From positions 1-64,000 of the forward strand of contig JBAMJV010009651.1 in the NCBI GenBank assembly GCA_037951105.1: a DNA stretch of 64,000 bases. Direction: 5' to 3'. Positions 10,544 to 22,484 of this stretch are shown piece after piece (within the stretch, counting starts at the first letter, position 1; each line of letters starts with the position of its first letter). A model generated the notes under the pieces. It worked only from the letters and a program-made list of their open reading frames with translations. It was not told the DNA's origin and ran no database searches. The position numbers and the translations under genes were made by a program. The stretch is from Echinarachnius parma. Lineage: Eukaryota > Echinodermata > Echinoidea > Clypeasteroida > Echinarachniidae.

Positions 10544-11825
10544 TACCGAACTCACACAAGACTGAAGGACTTTCTTGGACAGTCAGTTCCCCGAGTTCAC
10601 CATAGCAACTGCCCCATTTTAAGGTGCTATTCAACCATTTGGCTATTCTAATTAATATCTAACTCATGGATTAAGGCCATGGTTCTGCCACACTATTTGA
10701 TTAAATATTCATCTTAAGATAATTAATTATATGGATATTTCTACTGCGTTTAGCAAAGCCATTTGGTGACCCAAATGATCCAACAGATCCTGATATGGTT
10801 TAGTGTGATAGTATTTCGTAATATTGTGCAAGAAACTTTCTTGTGTATCATGACTTGAATTGTTGTATACTTATGCTACCATTCAATTCCATTTATGAGA
10901 TGTACTAAGCTTAGAATCTGGTCTTTGCAACGGTGTATTAAAGTGACTTTGAAATGTATGTACTGTGACATTAGGCATTTCCATCAGTAATTTGAAATAA
11001 GTCTGTATATTATGTCGTCATTCAGATATTTCTTCTCCAGACAGTCTCACTTGAAAATATTTGTATAATTGCAATTCTGAGCTATTGGGAATGTTGCAGA
11101 CAGGACTTTTTGAAACTTCAAGCTGCCCTGAAAACAACCTTATTATAGGACAACTGGTATTTCCCCGAACAAATGTGTTCTGTAACTGTATTCACCAAAG
11201 TTTAATGAAAGTTCTATCATTGTATTAACTTTGTTTAGCCACAATGATAAAATGAAAATTCAGACATAATGAAGAAAAAAAAGTCCTGACAGCAATGCTA
11301 ATTTCTTCAATTGTTGGTGAAAACCATGCTTTTATAGTTTTATTTTGAATTTATCCACATTATAAAACTAATAACAGTTTATTAAACCAAAAGCTCTCGT
11401 TATACCGTGAATTGATGTTTTATCTTGAAATTGTGACATTCATGTCACTAATAGCTGGGAATTGTATCATTTGCTATGAATACAGTAATAATTGTTTCTC
11501 CTATATAACAAAATTCACAAAGAGACTATGTGATCATTTTCTGTCTGCATGTCCAATGATAATAGTGTGCTCCATTTCCGATTTGTTTCACACTTGTGCA
11601 TTAAGTGTTCATCCCTGTTTATTCAATGCTGGAATTAAATTTATGTTTTCAATTATGTAATTTTTATTTGTAATATTCAAGGTGCCAACTTTATTAACTG
11701 CATTCGCTGGATGAATAAAAATTTGAGATTTACCTGATATTAATTCTTCCGTTTCTTTAATAGATTTTTCAGAGTATTACATTCTCTGCATGTAATTTCA
11801 TTTCAGATTTACCTGCGAGAATTTG

Positions 11826-12415
11826 ACTAGCTTAACGCTTGTCACACATGCTGGACTAGGTTTGATGCAAGCTAGTTAAGACAGCCAGACTAGCGTAACA
11901 TTAGTCTAGCTGCTTGTACTAGCTCTATGTTAGTCCAGCTGGGCACCATCTACACTAGCTTTAAGCTAGTCGTTTCCTAGTCAAGCAGCAATAACTAGCT
12001 TTATTCAGCATAGTCCAGCATCCATTACTAGTTTCTTGCTAGTCCAGTGGTCATGACTAGCATGTAAATCCAAACTTGGTAACCTAGTTCAGCAGACATG
12101 ACTAGCTTTACGCTAGTCCAGCACTCTTGAATATCTTATCCATAACTAGTCCAGCAATCAGTACTAACTTGATGACTAGCTTTATGCTAGTCCATCACTC
12201 ATTACTAGCTTGGTTTTTCATAGTCCAACTGTGTTAACTAACTTCATGACTAGGTTTACGCAAGTCCAGCAGTCATTACTTGCATAGGCTTACCTAGTCC
12301 AGTAGTCATTACTAACTTTACGTTAGTCCAATATGCAAGTCTGGCTAGCATTACTAGGATAACACTAGTCCAGTAGGACACCATCTGGACTAGCTTCTTG
12401 TTAGTCCTGCCTACC
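11826..12415. repeat. Right subterminal CTAGC/GCTAGTCCAGC array
   Basis: Some thirty CTAG-centred motifs, many as ACTAGCTTTA...GCTAGTCCAGC with a spacing of about 20-40 bp, fill nearly 600 bp next to the right TIR. The array mirrors the left end. Confidence 0.75.
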
Positions 12416-12432
12416 AATTTAGGTTGTGTGTG

Positions 12433-13929
12433 TACGCTATCTTTCCTCAGCTTCGCTTCGGAAAGATAGCTACATCCAGATCGCCTCGGAAGTGATAGTT
12501 TGTCCCATCACCTTTACCAACGGTAATTATTTGCTTACTATCATGGAAGTGGGCGCGTTATACTCACACATCAACTTTTTCCTGCCAACCTAATATTGAA
12601 ATGAACATTATTCTGACAACAAATTGAAAGATTGTAAATACAAATTAAATCCCCGACTGGATTCTTTCCAACCTTCCTAGGAAATGGATGTACCTCGTTT
12701 CACCCCTCGGCAAAAACCGAAGTACAAAACTGTCGTAAATATTTCTTTATAATCTGTTCCTTCTTTGGGGGATGTTTACAGAGCAGTGTCCTGTTTCATA
12801 AAACCTTGTCATTCTTTGTTGTCCAATTATGGTTAACTACATGAAAACGACTGTTGTCATGTTAGCGGACTATTACAACAATTTACTATATTAATAATAG
12901 TCCATGCTGATTGGTTGTTGCAAGAATATTTTCAATAATTAGAGACTTACAACAATAGGAACAGTTTTATGTAACATGACACATATCTATGAGAAATATT
13001 GTGTATACACTGCTTTCAAGTGAGTACGTCCAACATTGTTGGAACATTGTAATACATCAGCTATTCAAATTAAGTGGCCGAAATGCAGTACATTGGCAGA
13101 AAAGAATTCTTCATACTTTCGTGGATATTTTGGTGATTCTAAATGCCTAAATGACGCGTTGTTTGACATGTTTGATCTATTAGAAAAGAGCATATTGGGA
13201 TACACTTTTGAAAATGGAAACGCAACACATTATTCCCTCTATCTTGTTTCCTATCTAGTTGTATCTATCAAATTGATAGTGTTTTTTTTGTATGTTGTCT
13301 AATATGCACTTATGTTTATTTTCGAAATATATTCATATGTAAATGGGTGTGTTCCCTTGTATGTGATGGTATGGGTGGAGGAGGGGCTAGGAGGCCATTC
13401 GTAGTATTTGGTTGTATTATATCTTTCGTATAGTATAGATGTGTGTTCATATATTATTATATTAGTTAATGCTAAAGACTATGCTTGTACATTTTTTATG
13501 TTGTATTTTTCACAATGGGTTTGAAATATTATTGATATTCTTTGTGTAGCATTCCGTATTATTAAAAAATAGAATACGAGTGCAGACGGGAAGATGTAGA
13601 AGAGGAATGATATAATTATTATACCTTACAATAACCTTCATTCTTGATCTTCATTCAGTGTTATACAGAATGAATTAATTATCATCTGCTGATGTGTAAA
13701 ACTATTAATTTTATTTGTTCATATTTTGTATTGTTCATATTTTTTACTTGCTTAGTTATAATCCCTCCCTGAATTTAAGCAACTTGTGAGGATGGGCCAT
13801 TAATGATTAGATGTTTATTTCCACTATAGGGTACGTAAACATGGGTGTATGTGTTTGTGGGTGTGTGTGTTTGTGGGCGTGTATGTGTGTGTGTATTAAA
13901 AAAAAATAAGATGGTATTTGATAAATAAT
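12433..13929. other. Duplicated non-coding flank (copy A)
   Basis: The right half of a foldback (to about 12520) is followed by AT-rich sequence with an inverted-repeat MITE-like block at about 12790-12985. Parts recur at 43340-44940 and 49925-51106. Short open frames here, such as 13036-13302, are disrupted in copy B and are not supported as genes. Confidence 0.5.
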
Positions 13930-14665
13930 TATTAGAACGAGGGATTGTTATGTTGAATCATATTATGGATAATGGACAGGTTAAACCCGTTGCATACTTT
14001 TTAAACCTTGGTATGAGAAGTGAGAATTTACTTACAATAATTGATATTTATCATGCGATTCCGAGGGATTGGAAAAATGATTTAGGTTTGATACAATTTT
14101 GTGAGGTAGACTTAATAAATTATAATATTAATTTATATCTTTTGGATACAAAATTAAGTTTTAAGGATGTACCATTAAGAAAAATATATGATTATTGTAT
14201 TAAAGAATTGCAAAAGTCATATGATTTACAGATAAGGGATGGACAAAATGATTTTAATTTTATAGATAAAGAAAGGTATGAATATTTTTTTTAGACCAAG
14301 AATAACATTAATGATTGAGAAACAGAGAAAGTTTCAATTTAAGTTAAAAGAATTGATTTAAGTATGTATTTTGTAAACATTATTTGTTAAGAATGTGAGC
14401 AGTTTCCGGGGCAGGGGGGAGAGGGTGAGTGTGCAGGGGGTGGGGGGAGGGGGCGGTGGGAGGGGGAGGTGGGGGTGGGAGAAGTTCCATGTCTTACTTC
14501 TTTTTTTATTTTTTGTTAAATCTCCATTGTGTTTAATTTTTTGTGAATTACACTTGATTTGTACACTTGAGATGTAAACTTGTATTATTTAAAATGTTAT
14601 TCAATTGTAAATGTTATGTTAATTTGGAGAAATAAAAATCACTTAAAAAAGAAAAAAATGTGTGT
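13930..14665 (+). mobile_element. 5'-truncated LINE 3' end (L1/Tx1-like), copy A
   Basis: An open frame at 13950-14294 reads like the end of a non-LTR retrotransposon ORF2, downstream of the reverse transcriptase (YFLNLGMRSENLLTIIDIYH, then AIPRDWK). It is followed by a strikingly G-rich 3' UTR at about 14400-14481, an AATAAA near 14630 and an A-rich tail near 14645. The 5' part is missing. Family assignment is from sequence feel only. Copy B (44945-45610) has an internal deletion. Confidence 0.5.
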
Positions 14666-14685
14666 TTTTGTGTGTGTGTGTGTTT

Positions 14686-14743
<58 letters not shown>
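14659..14743. repeat. (TG)n microsatellite
   Basis: A long TG dinucleotide run with a few T-rich interruptions directly follows the LINE A-tail. It is much shorter in copy B (about 45610-45675). Confidence 0.9.
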
Positions 14744-14745
<2 letters not shown>

Positions 14746-15141
14746 GTTATTGTGATTAAACGTCGCTTGTCCGTACTCATGTTTGTGCGTACGTCGTGGC
14801 GGGAGGTGGGGGGGGGGGGGGGTGTCAGTCATAATTAATTCGTCACAAATAGATACTCGTATTGTACAATACTACAATGTGTTTATACGTTGCATTGGTT
14901 TATTTCTATTCAATCATGTCCAACTTTGGGCGGCACACCCTTGTCAGTACAGCTGTTTTTAATAGACATGATCGAGAGGTCCAGTACAAAATATATACAG
15001 TTTTTAACAAAATACAAAATTAAATGACTAGCTACCCAGGAATTGTTATATCCCCTCATATTGTGTAAGGAGCAAAAATATGTTATATCATCCGCATTGC
15101 TTATCTGCTCTCTACGCGGGATTATACTTATATTATGTATA

Positions 15142-15391
15142 CCTGGGCCCGTATTCATGAAACCCCGCTAGCTTAGCACCTTGCTAAGTCTTTTTTTGGA
15201 TGACGTGGCTACGAATTAAACACAATATATATGTTCGTTGCCAACTAGGGTTAACTTAGTGGGTACCGAAAGCTTACCCAGCTAACCCTAGTAGGGGACT
15301 AGGAAAAATGTATTTTGCTCAATAAACAGCGCAATTAAAATACCCTTAGCAAGTAATTCAGCGAGCGGGATTTCATAAATATGGGGCCAGG
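15142..15391. mobile_element. 250-bp TIR MITE (CCTGGGCCC ends), copy A
   Basis: The left end, CCTGGGCCCGTATTCATGAA, is matched by an inverted right end, TTTCATAAATATGGGGCCAG. Internal TTAGCA/TGCTAA and TTAACTTAGT segments are also inverted. It is duplicated at 46093-46339. Confidence 0.7.
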
Positions 15392-17135
15392 TCGGGCATG
15401 GAAATTAGCCTTTGTATATATATATATAAATATATATATATATATTGGTTGACTACCAGTAACTAGTAAGCTCCCCGGTGGGTAGAGATGACGCACAATA
15501 CAATCATGTGGGTTTAATATATATGTAACCAGTGGCTAAAAGTACTCATCATGTGCTCCAAAAAAGTATAATCAGTTCATGGACAAACAAGAATCGCTTT
15601 AATTAGTATAGAAAAGTTTATCTACGTTAGATATTAAGTAACCAACATGAGCTCACTCTCTTATATCATTGCTTTTTGGGAATGTTCTACTCTCGTAACA
15701 AAAATATAAAAATAAAATTTAGTATAGCATATTAATTAAGGCTGTTTAACATACTCAAGTACAATCATGTACCAAAAGCAAATAATCCCACACTGAAGAT
15801 ACTACAAAGAAGGCTAGTAATAAGGCATACAGCAAGGTCGCTTGTAAACAAGTAACAGGTGGAAATCACAATTGCTATTGTCAAACGATATCTCAATTAT
15901 TTGGTGTATTTGGTAAATATGTAGCTTCAACATTGTTAAACAGTTAAAAGGGTGGATTCGTTCTCCTTGAAATGTGGAATTTATTAGTTTAGCGTTAATG
16001 ATATCCACACGTCCTTGTCTCAGTTGGTACACGGTGATTTAATTACATTTTAAATATTGCTCCACAATAATTTATATTAACTGAAACATTACACATAAAT
16101 ATAAATGGACAATCTTTTAAATGAAATAAATGCATAGAGTGTACCCCCCTGACCAGTCTGACCATAGACACATTAGCATGGACAATCAATGAATATTGTT
16201 TTCATTACCAGGAACTAATATCAATGCTATTGCCTCATATCAGGTTCAAGGACAATTGTTTGTTATCAAATATCACGGGACAATGAGCTCACTATAAGAA
16301 ATTCCCCCTGATCGCTGAGTGTTTTACGCTGATGCAGGTCTTGTTGAATGCTATACGTTACTGGTGTCGGAATCAGCATATCGTAAATGTTACATTTTGG
16401 GGGGCAAAAGGGAATATCAAATTGTGCCTTCGCAAACTCCCGCACACTTACAAAATCCGATTCCGCAGAAATAAACGTAGTCAATGTTTATAAATGTCAA
16501 TATTTGTCTGGAGAAATATACGGAAACCTTGAATGTTTGACGGGTAGGATATTTTTTGTATAAATGTGATTACATTTCTTTTAATAAATGTATTGAGCTA
16601 CAGATATTTATAACAAATTATCATTAAAACATTTCCTTTCATAACAAATAATTCGAAGACAGGGTTTGTTCAAGTTCTTCGGAAAAGAATACGTTTTATC
16701 ATACGTGAATAGTCTTTTAAGTACTATATCGTTGTATTTTCCAGACGAATGAATATGTTAACAGTCGATGACTCTCCACGATATAGTAGTATGTTCATGG
16801 TCTGACTTCTGTGTAATAAGCTGGTGATTTAACTGTGAAATGTCGGAAGAGCGCTCTAATGTAATAAACCCTAAGAATATAAAATGATTTCCAGAATGTG
16901 AGGTGGCGCTGTTTTTTAATTGAAAATGTGTAAGATTGATTTGTGCTTCCTACCCGTTATCAATGTACATGCAGTGAAGAATTCACAAAATAATCGATAT
17001 TGACTTTACTTAATTTCATTGTATTTCCACCACCGGAATTAAAAACATACAAATAATAACGCCATAGTACAAGCGATGCTCAACAAGTATAAAACACTTT
17101 CGTATTCAGGTCTACAAACCAGAAAGGTGCATCAC

Positions 17136-17183
<48 letters not shown>

Positions 17184-17798
17184 TAGACGACGATTTATTA
17201 TCGCCATTTGGGTTGATGATACGTCTTTTCGACCATCTTCGGAGATGGAGCAAAGTGAACAACCTAGCAGCGTGACCGAGATTGTATGACCGGAAGGGGG
17301 AGGGGGTCCGGGTATACACTGCACAAGCTTTTGGATTGAGCTGATTCGAAATTGGAAGATTATATAGTGAAAATTGCAAGCACCCTGATGGAACCCTGAA
17401 TGGAATCACAATGGAGGTTCAATTTCTTGGAAAGCTTTTAGCATTTCCAAATAATAAGGTGGAATCTTCAACATGAACTTCATCTTTTACATTTCATAAT
17501 CACATACAAAAAATTACACACACACACGCACGCATACAACCAAACATCCAACAAAGCACACTCATGTATACCGTCATGTTTGGTACTCAGACGCACACTA
17601 TCATTAATAAATGAACATACGCACTGCATTTAACTTTCATACACAAACACATACACGCACGTACACACAAACATACATGCAGACAGACCGACGGGCAATC
17701 AAACAGACCTTCGCACATTCATTCATAATGACTAAATAACACTATCGGCTATGCAAAAGCGCACTTGCCTTCACAAATGACACACATAATGTACATAG
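15392..17798. other. Gene-free AT-rich region
   Basis: Contains AT dinucleotide runs (about 15415-15447), a (CA)n microsatellite at about 17143-17180 and ACAC-rich sequence. The segment 15720-16330 is absent from copy B. I see no supported gene. Confidence 0.6.
17143..17180. repeat. (CA)n microsatellite
   Basis: An uninterrupted CA dinucleotide run. The matching site in copy B (about 48503-48520) is only a few units long. Confidence 0.9.
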
Positions 17799-17980
17799 TG
17801 TTACGGACTGGCAGTCCGTCACCTTCTGCACACTCCAGAAATATCAAAATAAGTAAACAAGAGACGAAATGAACACACAAAACTGCCGAGATGTGACTTG
17901 AAAAGCAACCATGTTAAAAATCATCGTCTCGTGCCTATGGCACGCTTAATAACACAAATCGGCTATGGGAAGCCGTCACA
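17799..17980 (-). repeat. 3' LTR
   Basis: 182 bp, identical to the other LTR except for A/C near 17921 and G/C near 17972. The TG...CA termini are present. Confidence 0.9.
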
Positions 17981-18229
17981 ATTCCCTCCTTAAAGAGGGC
18001 ATTTATACAATGGAAATAAATGACCTCAACATGCTCCTGGCAATATAAAACAAATACGAGACTTAATGTATATAAACTAAGCCCTATACATTCACATTGT
18101 CAATGACTACGTCAAGAACTCTCAAAACTTTTATCATCATACAAACTATGCAATACCTCGCCCAAGCATGCGATGGGTCACATTTTACTTGATTCAACTT
18201 TTAACATATACTGCTGGGAATATATATAT

Positions 18230-18490
18230 ATTTTTTAACGCATTACAAAAATTCCTAAAGCTAACGCAAACGCGTTAGAAAAAAAAACGCGTTAACGTTC
18301 TTTTTAACGCATTACGGAAATTTCTAACGCTAACGCAAACGCTCAATACACTAACGCATTAGGAAACACTAACGCATTAGGAAACACTAACGCATAACGG
18401 AAATTCCTAACGCGAACGCATAAACTTTGTAACGCTAATTAACGCGCCAGGGAGACGCTAACGTTAACGATAACGCGTTAAGAATTCCAG
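18230..18490. repeat. Degenerate TAACGC-rich tandem tract inside the LTR element
   Basis: About twenty copies of AACGC/TAACGC and AACGCATTA-type words, in both orientations (also GCGTTA), lie between gag and the 3' LTR, where pol would be expected. Spacing is irregular, with repeated blocks such as ACTAACGCATTAGGAAAC. Confidence 0.75.
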
Positions 18491-18661
18491 ACACTTATAT
18501 TACTGCATTTTTTACATCAGTTTCAAAACTAAATTACATCACAAAGTTTCTTTTGACACATATGCATTTCTTTTTATCGCAAAATTTCTTTTGACTCACA
18601 CTGTATGTATCTTTTCTTTTTTCCCTTTTTTCACAACTAAACTTCATTAATACATTAATAC

Positions 18662-19679
18662 TCAGGACGTTTTTGTGTGTGTGTTCTTTTCATCTGTGTT
18701 TGTGTGTGTGTTCGTTCCCTGTAAATCTGGGCAATTAGTCTGTATGTGACCTTGTACACCACAATGAAAACAAGCCAACATTTTCCATGACCTACTCGAC
18801 TGTTTAGGACTCTCTTCAGTGGAAGACTCACCCAATCTCACACCCTCTGTTTCATTCCTGCTACCACCCATCTGACGTCGATATCGATCACCTTGTGGTA
18901 CAGACCTATCTATGACCCTATGAGTATGAGTGAGGACAAAATCATCAGCCATCGTTGCAGCCTGTGACAACCGTGTCACCTGGTGCTCTTCCAGATGCAT
19001 GCGCACTTCAGCCGGCAACGTTTGCTTGAATTCCTTGAGCAGCACAAGCTCACGCAATGCATCAAAGTCATGGACGCCAACCGATTGTGACCACCTATCA
19101 AACAGACCAGACTTCACATTCGCATACTCCCGGTAAGTTTGAGAATCCTCTTTTCTCACATTCCGAAACCTTTGACGGTACGCTTCCGGCATGAGCTCAT
19201 ACGCACGAAGTACTGCTTGCTTCACCGATACACACTCGCCAGCCTCCTCCAACGAGAGCGCAGCATAGGCATCGCGCGCTTTACCTTTTAACTGCGACTG
19301 CAACAAATGCGGCCATTTTGACACCGGCCATTCCATGCTCTCGGCCACCTGCTCGAAATGACGGAAATACCTATCAACATCATCCTCCTCGAATACAGGA
19401 ACCATACGAACATGCTTCGTAACATCAAAGTAGGCTGCTTTTTGCCGAGACTGCTCATGCTCTCTCTCATTCACTCCTAGACCTCGCAAGAGAAACCTTT
19501 TCACGTTCCAAATCTAGTTTTGCCTTTTCAACCTCCAACTCCTTCAACTTTACCTCAACTCTCTCACACTCTTGAGCTGAATTGACTCTAGCAGAAATGC
19601 TAAGCAATGCCTGGGCAGGCAAAATCTCTTCATCTACCAGATACTCTACTGTATGAGTCAACATTTCCAATTTCCTCAT
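18662..19679 (-). CDS. Gag-like protein with SCAN-related capsid and zinc knuckle
   Basis: Two overlapping minus frames make up gag. 19467-19679 encodes an N-terminal coiled-coil-rich segment (EVEKAKLDLEREK). 18662-19504 encodes 280 residues with a capsid-like core: an FRHFEQVAESMEWP helix region, SQTYREYANVKSGLFDRW, and a SCAN-like LRELVLLKEFKQTLPAEVR ... ADDFVL stretch. A CX2CX4HX4C zinc knuckle (CFHCGVQGHIQTNC) lies near residue 242. The two frames overlap by 38 nt, so one frameshift (programmed, mutational or a sequencing error) separates them. Structural nucleocapsid protein of the retroelement; no host role is implied. Confidence 0.75.
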
Positions 19680-20311
19680 GTTACTATGTACACCCTCGAC
19701 CCCATAATGTCATACCACCTCAACCAAATTAAATTTTCTACAAGAGAGTAGGTCCTCTACACTAGGAGAAATCACGAACGTTCCAATATCGAACGCCATA
19801 GCAACAACTATCAAACAAACAGAACCTCCAGTTGCAAATATAAAACTGCCAGCTGAGAATTAACTTAATCTCAAAACCTGAGAAAACCCAGGGAACCTTA
19901 AAACAAGTAAACCCTGTAAAAACCAAGCTATAGACAGGCACAGTCACACTCCTCAACTCACATTCACACTATAAAACAAAATGCTTCTAATTCAAATCCA
20001 GAATCCCAACACTTTATCCCCCACAGTGCAACCCGTATACAATTAAAATACGTATACAAAAAGTCACTAAGCATAACCTGAGTACACAAACTGCACGGGC
20101 AAATCTACCGTCGCAGCGACCCAGAAACATCGGCGCGGAGATCGCGCGCAAACGATAACGCCGAACGAGTACGGCGGGCCATGAAAGCGATAGATTTGTC
20201 GATCTAGATATTAACAGGCAAAATAAATTTCAGCACACACCATAAAAAACCGGCAATACTACCTCGAAACTTACAGAAAACTGCAAATTCTCCCGGCTAC
20301 AAGCCCCCAAT

Positions 20312-20493
20312 TGTTACGGACTGGCAGTCCGTCACCTTCTGCACACTCCAGAAATATCAAAATAAGTAAACAAGAGACGAAATGAACACACAAAACTGCC
20401 GAGATGTGACTTGAAAAGCAACCATGTTAAAACTCATCGTCTCGTGCCTATGGCACGCTTAATAACACAAATCGGCTATGGGAACCCGTCACA
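20312..20493 (-). repeat. 5' LTR
   Basis: 182-bp partner of the LTR at 17799-17980. It is followed by the ATAG target duplication on its right and by the putative primer-binding site on its left. Confidence 0.9.
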
Positions 20494-20497
20494 ATAG

Positions 20498-21274
20498 TGC
20501 AAACACAATCAAGCGCGCGCACACACACGTACACAAAATTACATGGACACAATTTAACACAAATATGACACACGCATACATCATGCAAGCCGATACACTC
20601 TTATTCCTTGCAAACTCCGTCTACATCATTACCATGATTACACATCAGTAAATGCACATATATTCGCCTTTGTATTACGTAAATTAATCATATTCTTAGC
20701 AATTCCAGGTTATATATTTTCTTACATAATGTTTGCAATGTCAATGATGTGGATACGATTGATCAACATTACAAACTCAAATAATATGGTTTAACATTTT
20801 CACATTGTATATATATATAATGTTTGTATCAGGACACCACTTATAGTGTCAATGAAAATCTTAAAGAAGTCTTTTTCCTCACAATTGATTGTAAGCACCT
20901 TCGTGTGATCGTATGTCACTTGAAGCTGACAAAGGAGCCCCATATTTTGTGACAGTCACTGTGTTACCATGACGTAAAAGGTGCGTTGTCAAAATACCTG
21001 AAATTATCCATTATTCTCAGGTCTGATTATGGGGTGAAAACCACCTCTTATACGGTAAAATGCATATTACCTACGAATAATAATTGTTGATTGCATATTT
21101 GTGCGCACAAACCTAAGGTTGGTATTGTTTGAAAGGGTGATTTCCACTCTTTAGAATACTGTAAAACAACTTTGATTCACAGTTTATTCACTAAGTTATG
21201 GAAAGAGGCACAACCTCATGTTTAAAAAAAAAAGATACGTGAATTTCAACACACTAATACCCTAGAACATTTAA
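20498..21274. other. No gene seen
   Basis: AT-rich sequence with ACAC-rich stretches continuing the pattern left of the LTR element, plus a short (TA)n near 20810. No supported open frame. Confidence 0.5.
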
Positions 21275-21909
21275 AGGGGCCCTGCAACCCAAATGCATGT
21301 TGACCTCTGTTCATCTGTATTAGTGTACACATTCAATATTTGTAAACGGTTTGACCCAAATATGTTTTGTATATTTTTAAACATTTTATGATTTATTTGT
21401 CTTCATGTTGCTAAGCCCCACCTCCTAAAAAACCTTCCAGAGCAAATTCTATTGTTGACCTGCAGTGACATCATTTGTCAATCACTGGTCAGCTACCATG
21501 CTGTTGTGATTAGCCTAATCACAATAGTATCACACGGTTGAAAAGAATACCAACTCACACAACTTCAATTACAATAGCTGTTGCTATGTCAGAAGAAAAG
21601 CACTGTCTAAGCTATTGCATGGAGGTATGCAGGGCATGCTTTTGTGTGGATGTTCTTTTTGTACTTTCATCTTTTGTTAATATCATGGTAGCTGACCAGT
21701 GATTGACAAATTATGTCACTGCAGGTCAACAATAGAAATTGCTCTGGAGGGTTTTTTAGGAGGTGGGGCTTAGCAACATGAAGACAAATAAATGATAAAA
21801 TGTTTACAAATATACAAAACATATTTGGGTCAAACCGTTTACAAATATTGAATGTGTACACTAATACAGATGAACAGAGGTCAACATGCATTTGGGTTGC
21901 AGGGCCCCT
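21275..21909. mobile_element. 635-bp foldback MITE F1 (TTAA flanks)
   Basis: Arms of about 225 bp, starting AGGGGCCCTGCAACCCAAAT, are near-perfect inverted copies (right arm ends ATTTGGGTTGCAGGGCCCCT). TTAA flanks the element at 21271-21274 and 21910-21913. A related copy is at 37924-38563. TTAA targets are typical of piggyBac or Kolobok. Confidence 0.85.
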
Positions 21910-21913
21910 TTAA

Positions 21914-22484
21914 ACTTGAACAGTAACAAGAGAATGATGTTTAAGACACAATGTGTGAATGTATTCCATGATTGGAATCGTATACAATGTATATGGAATA
22001 CAAGCATATAGTTGCATGAGGCATATTGTTTTGGAGTTTCATAGCACCTATTGTAAGTAATTCATCCGTATTCGTAGGTAACATTGAGAGATATACCATT
22101 AACTTACCCATGTAATTTCTTGGCCGTTTGACACAGTTTCCGGTAATGGTTGATATGTCGTCACAAATCATTAAAAGGTCAAAAAGGATTAAAAAAAATC
22201 AGAGCAGTTTGAAATGCGAACCTTCAAATTTGGCCCTGTACACTTTTTGTTTGAATCGACCATATACTAACCTATGCTACTATAATAAGACACTACATAT
22301 GCAGACTTTTGCACATCAAATCATGATCAGGCATGATCAAATCATGATCAGACAACACTAAGAATTTCACACATTTGCACAATTTTAATTTCAGATATTT
22401 CTATAACATGTGTCGTGTATAAATGGAGACAAATCATGTATCTGCAGACTTGTGTAAAGCGTCATTATTCATACCTTATAATAA
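21914..22484. other. No gene seen
   Basis: Unannotated AT-rich sequence with a short tandem ATCATGATCA motif near 22320-22345. Confidence 0.4.

Larger units (their letters stand above)
7371..12432. mobile_element. 5.06 kb TIR transposon with TA target duplication
   Basis: The ends are inverted repeats: CACACACAACCTAAA at 7371 and its reverse complement ending at 12432, flanked on both sides by TA. Copy B preserves the empty site: its sequence at about 43325-43340 runs straight from the left flank into the right flank (GTATACGC). This directly shows insertion in copy A or precise loss in copy B. Both ends carry arrays of CTAGC/GCTAG motifs. No transposase was recognised, so the element is probably non-autonomous or its transposase is too divergent for me. 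A TA duplication is typical of Tc1/mariner, but subterminal arrays of this sort are unusual there, so I leave the superfamily open. A TTAA MITE is nested inside. Confidence 0.8.
2590..17755. repeat. Segmental duplication, copy A
   Basis: This segment is near-identical in blocks to about 38640-48812 (copy B): the Ig, FN3, transmembrane and tail exons, their introns, the 3' flank, a LINE 3' end with its G-rich UTR, a (TG)n tract and an ACAC-rich stretch all recur in the same order. Copy A alone contains the 5.06 kb element at 7371-12432 and about 0.6 kb at 15720-16330. Copy B alone contains a MITE at 47177-48158. The match ends at the sequence CACTATCGGCTATG in both copies. Confidence 0.85.
17799..20493 (-). 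mobile_element. Gag-only LTR retrotransposon (2,695 bp)
   Basis: Two 182-bp LTRs (17799-17980, 20312-20493) begin TG and end CA and differ at only two positions by eye, so the insertion is young. ATAG flanks both sides (17795-17798, 20494-20497) as a 4-bp target duplication. On the minus strand, TTGGGGGCTTGTAGCCGGGA immediately follows the 5' LTR and resembles a tRNA-Pro-type primer-binding site. An AAGGAGGGAAT polypurine tract precedes the 3' LTR. The interior encodes Gag only; no protease, reverse transcriptase or integrase is seen, and the element would need enzymes in trans. It belongs to the gag-retaining non-autonomous type (TR-GAG-like), with a Gmr1/SCAN-related Gag. Confidence 0.85.

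Noticed and set aside
13036..13302. 88-codon + strand frame in the duplicated flank
   Set aside because: Not preserved as one frame in copy B and lacks splice or domain support.
14614..14832. 72-codon minus frame rich in His-Thr
   Set aside because: It is simply a translation of the (TG)n microsatellite.
17080..17409. Cys-Val-repeat minus frames
   Set aside because: Translation of the (CA)n microsatellite; no coding signal outside the repeat.
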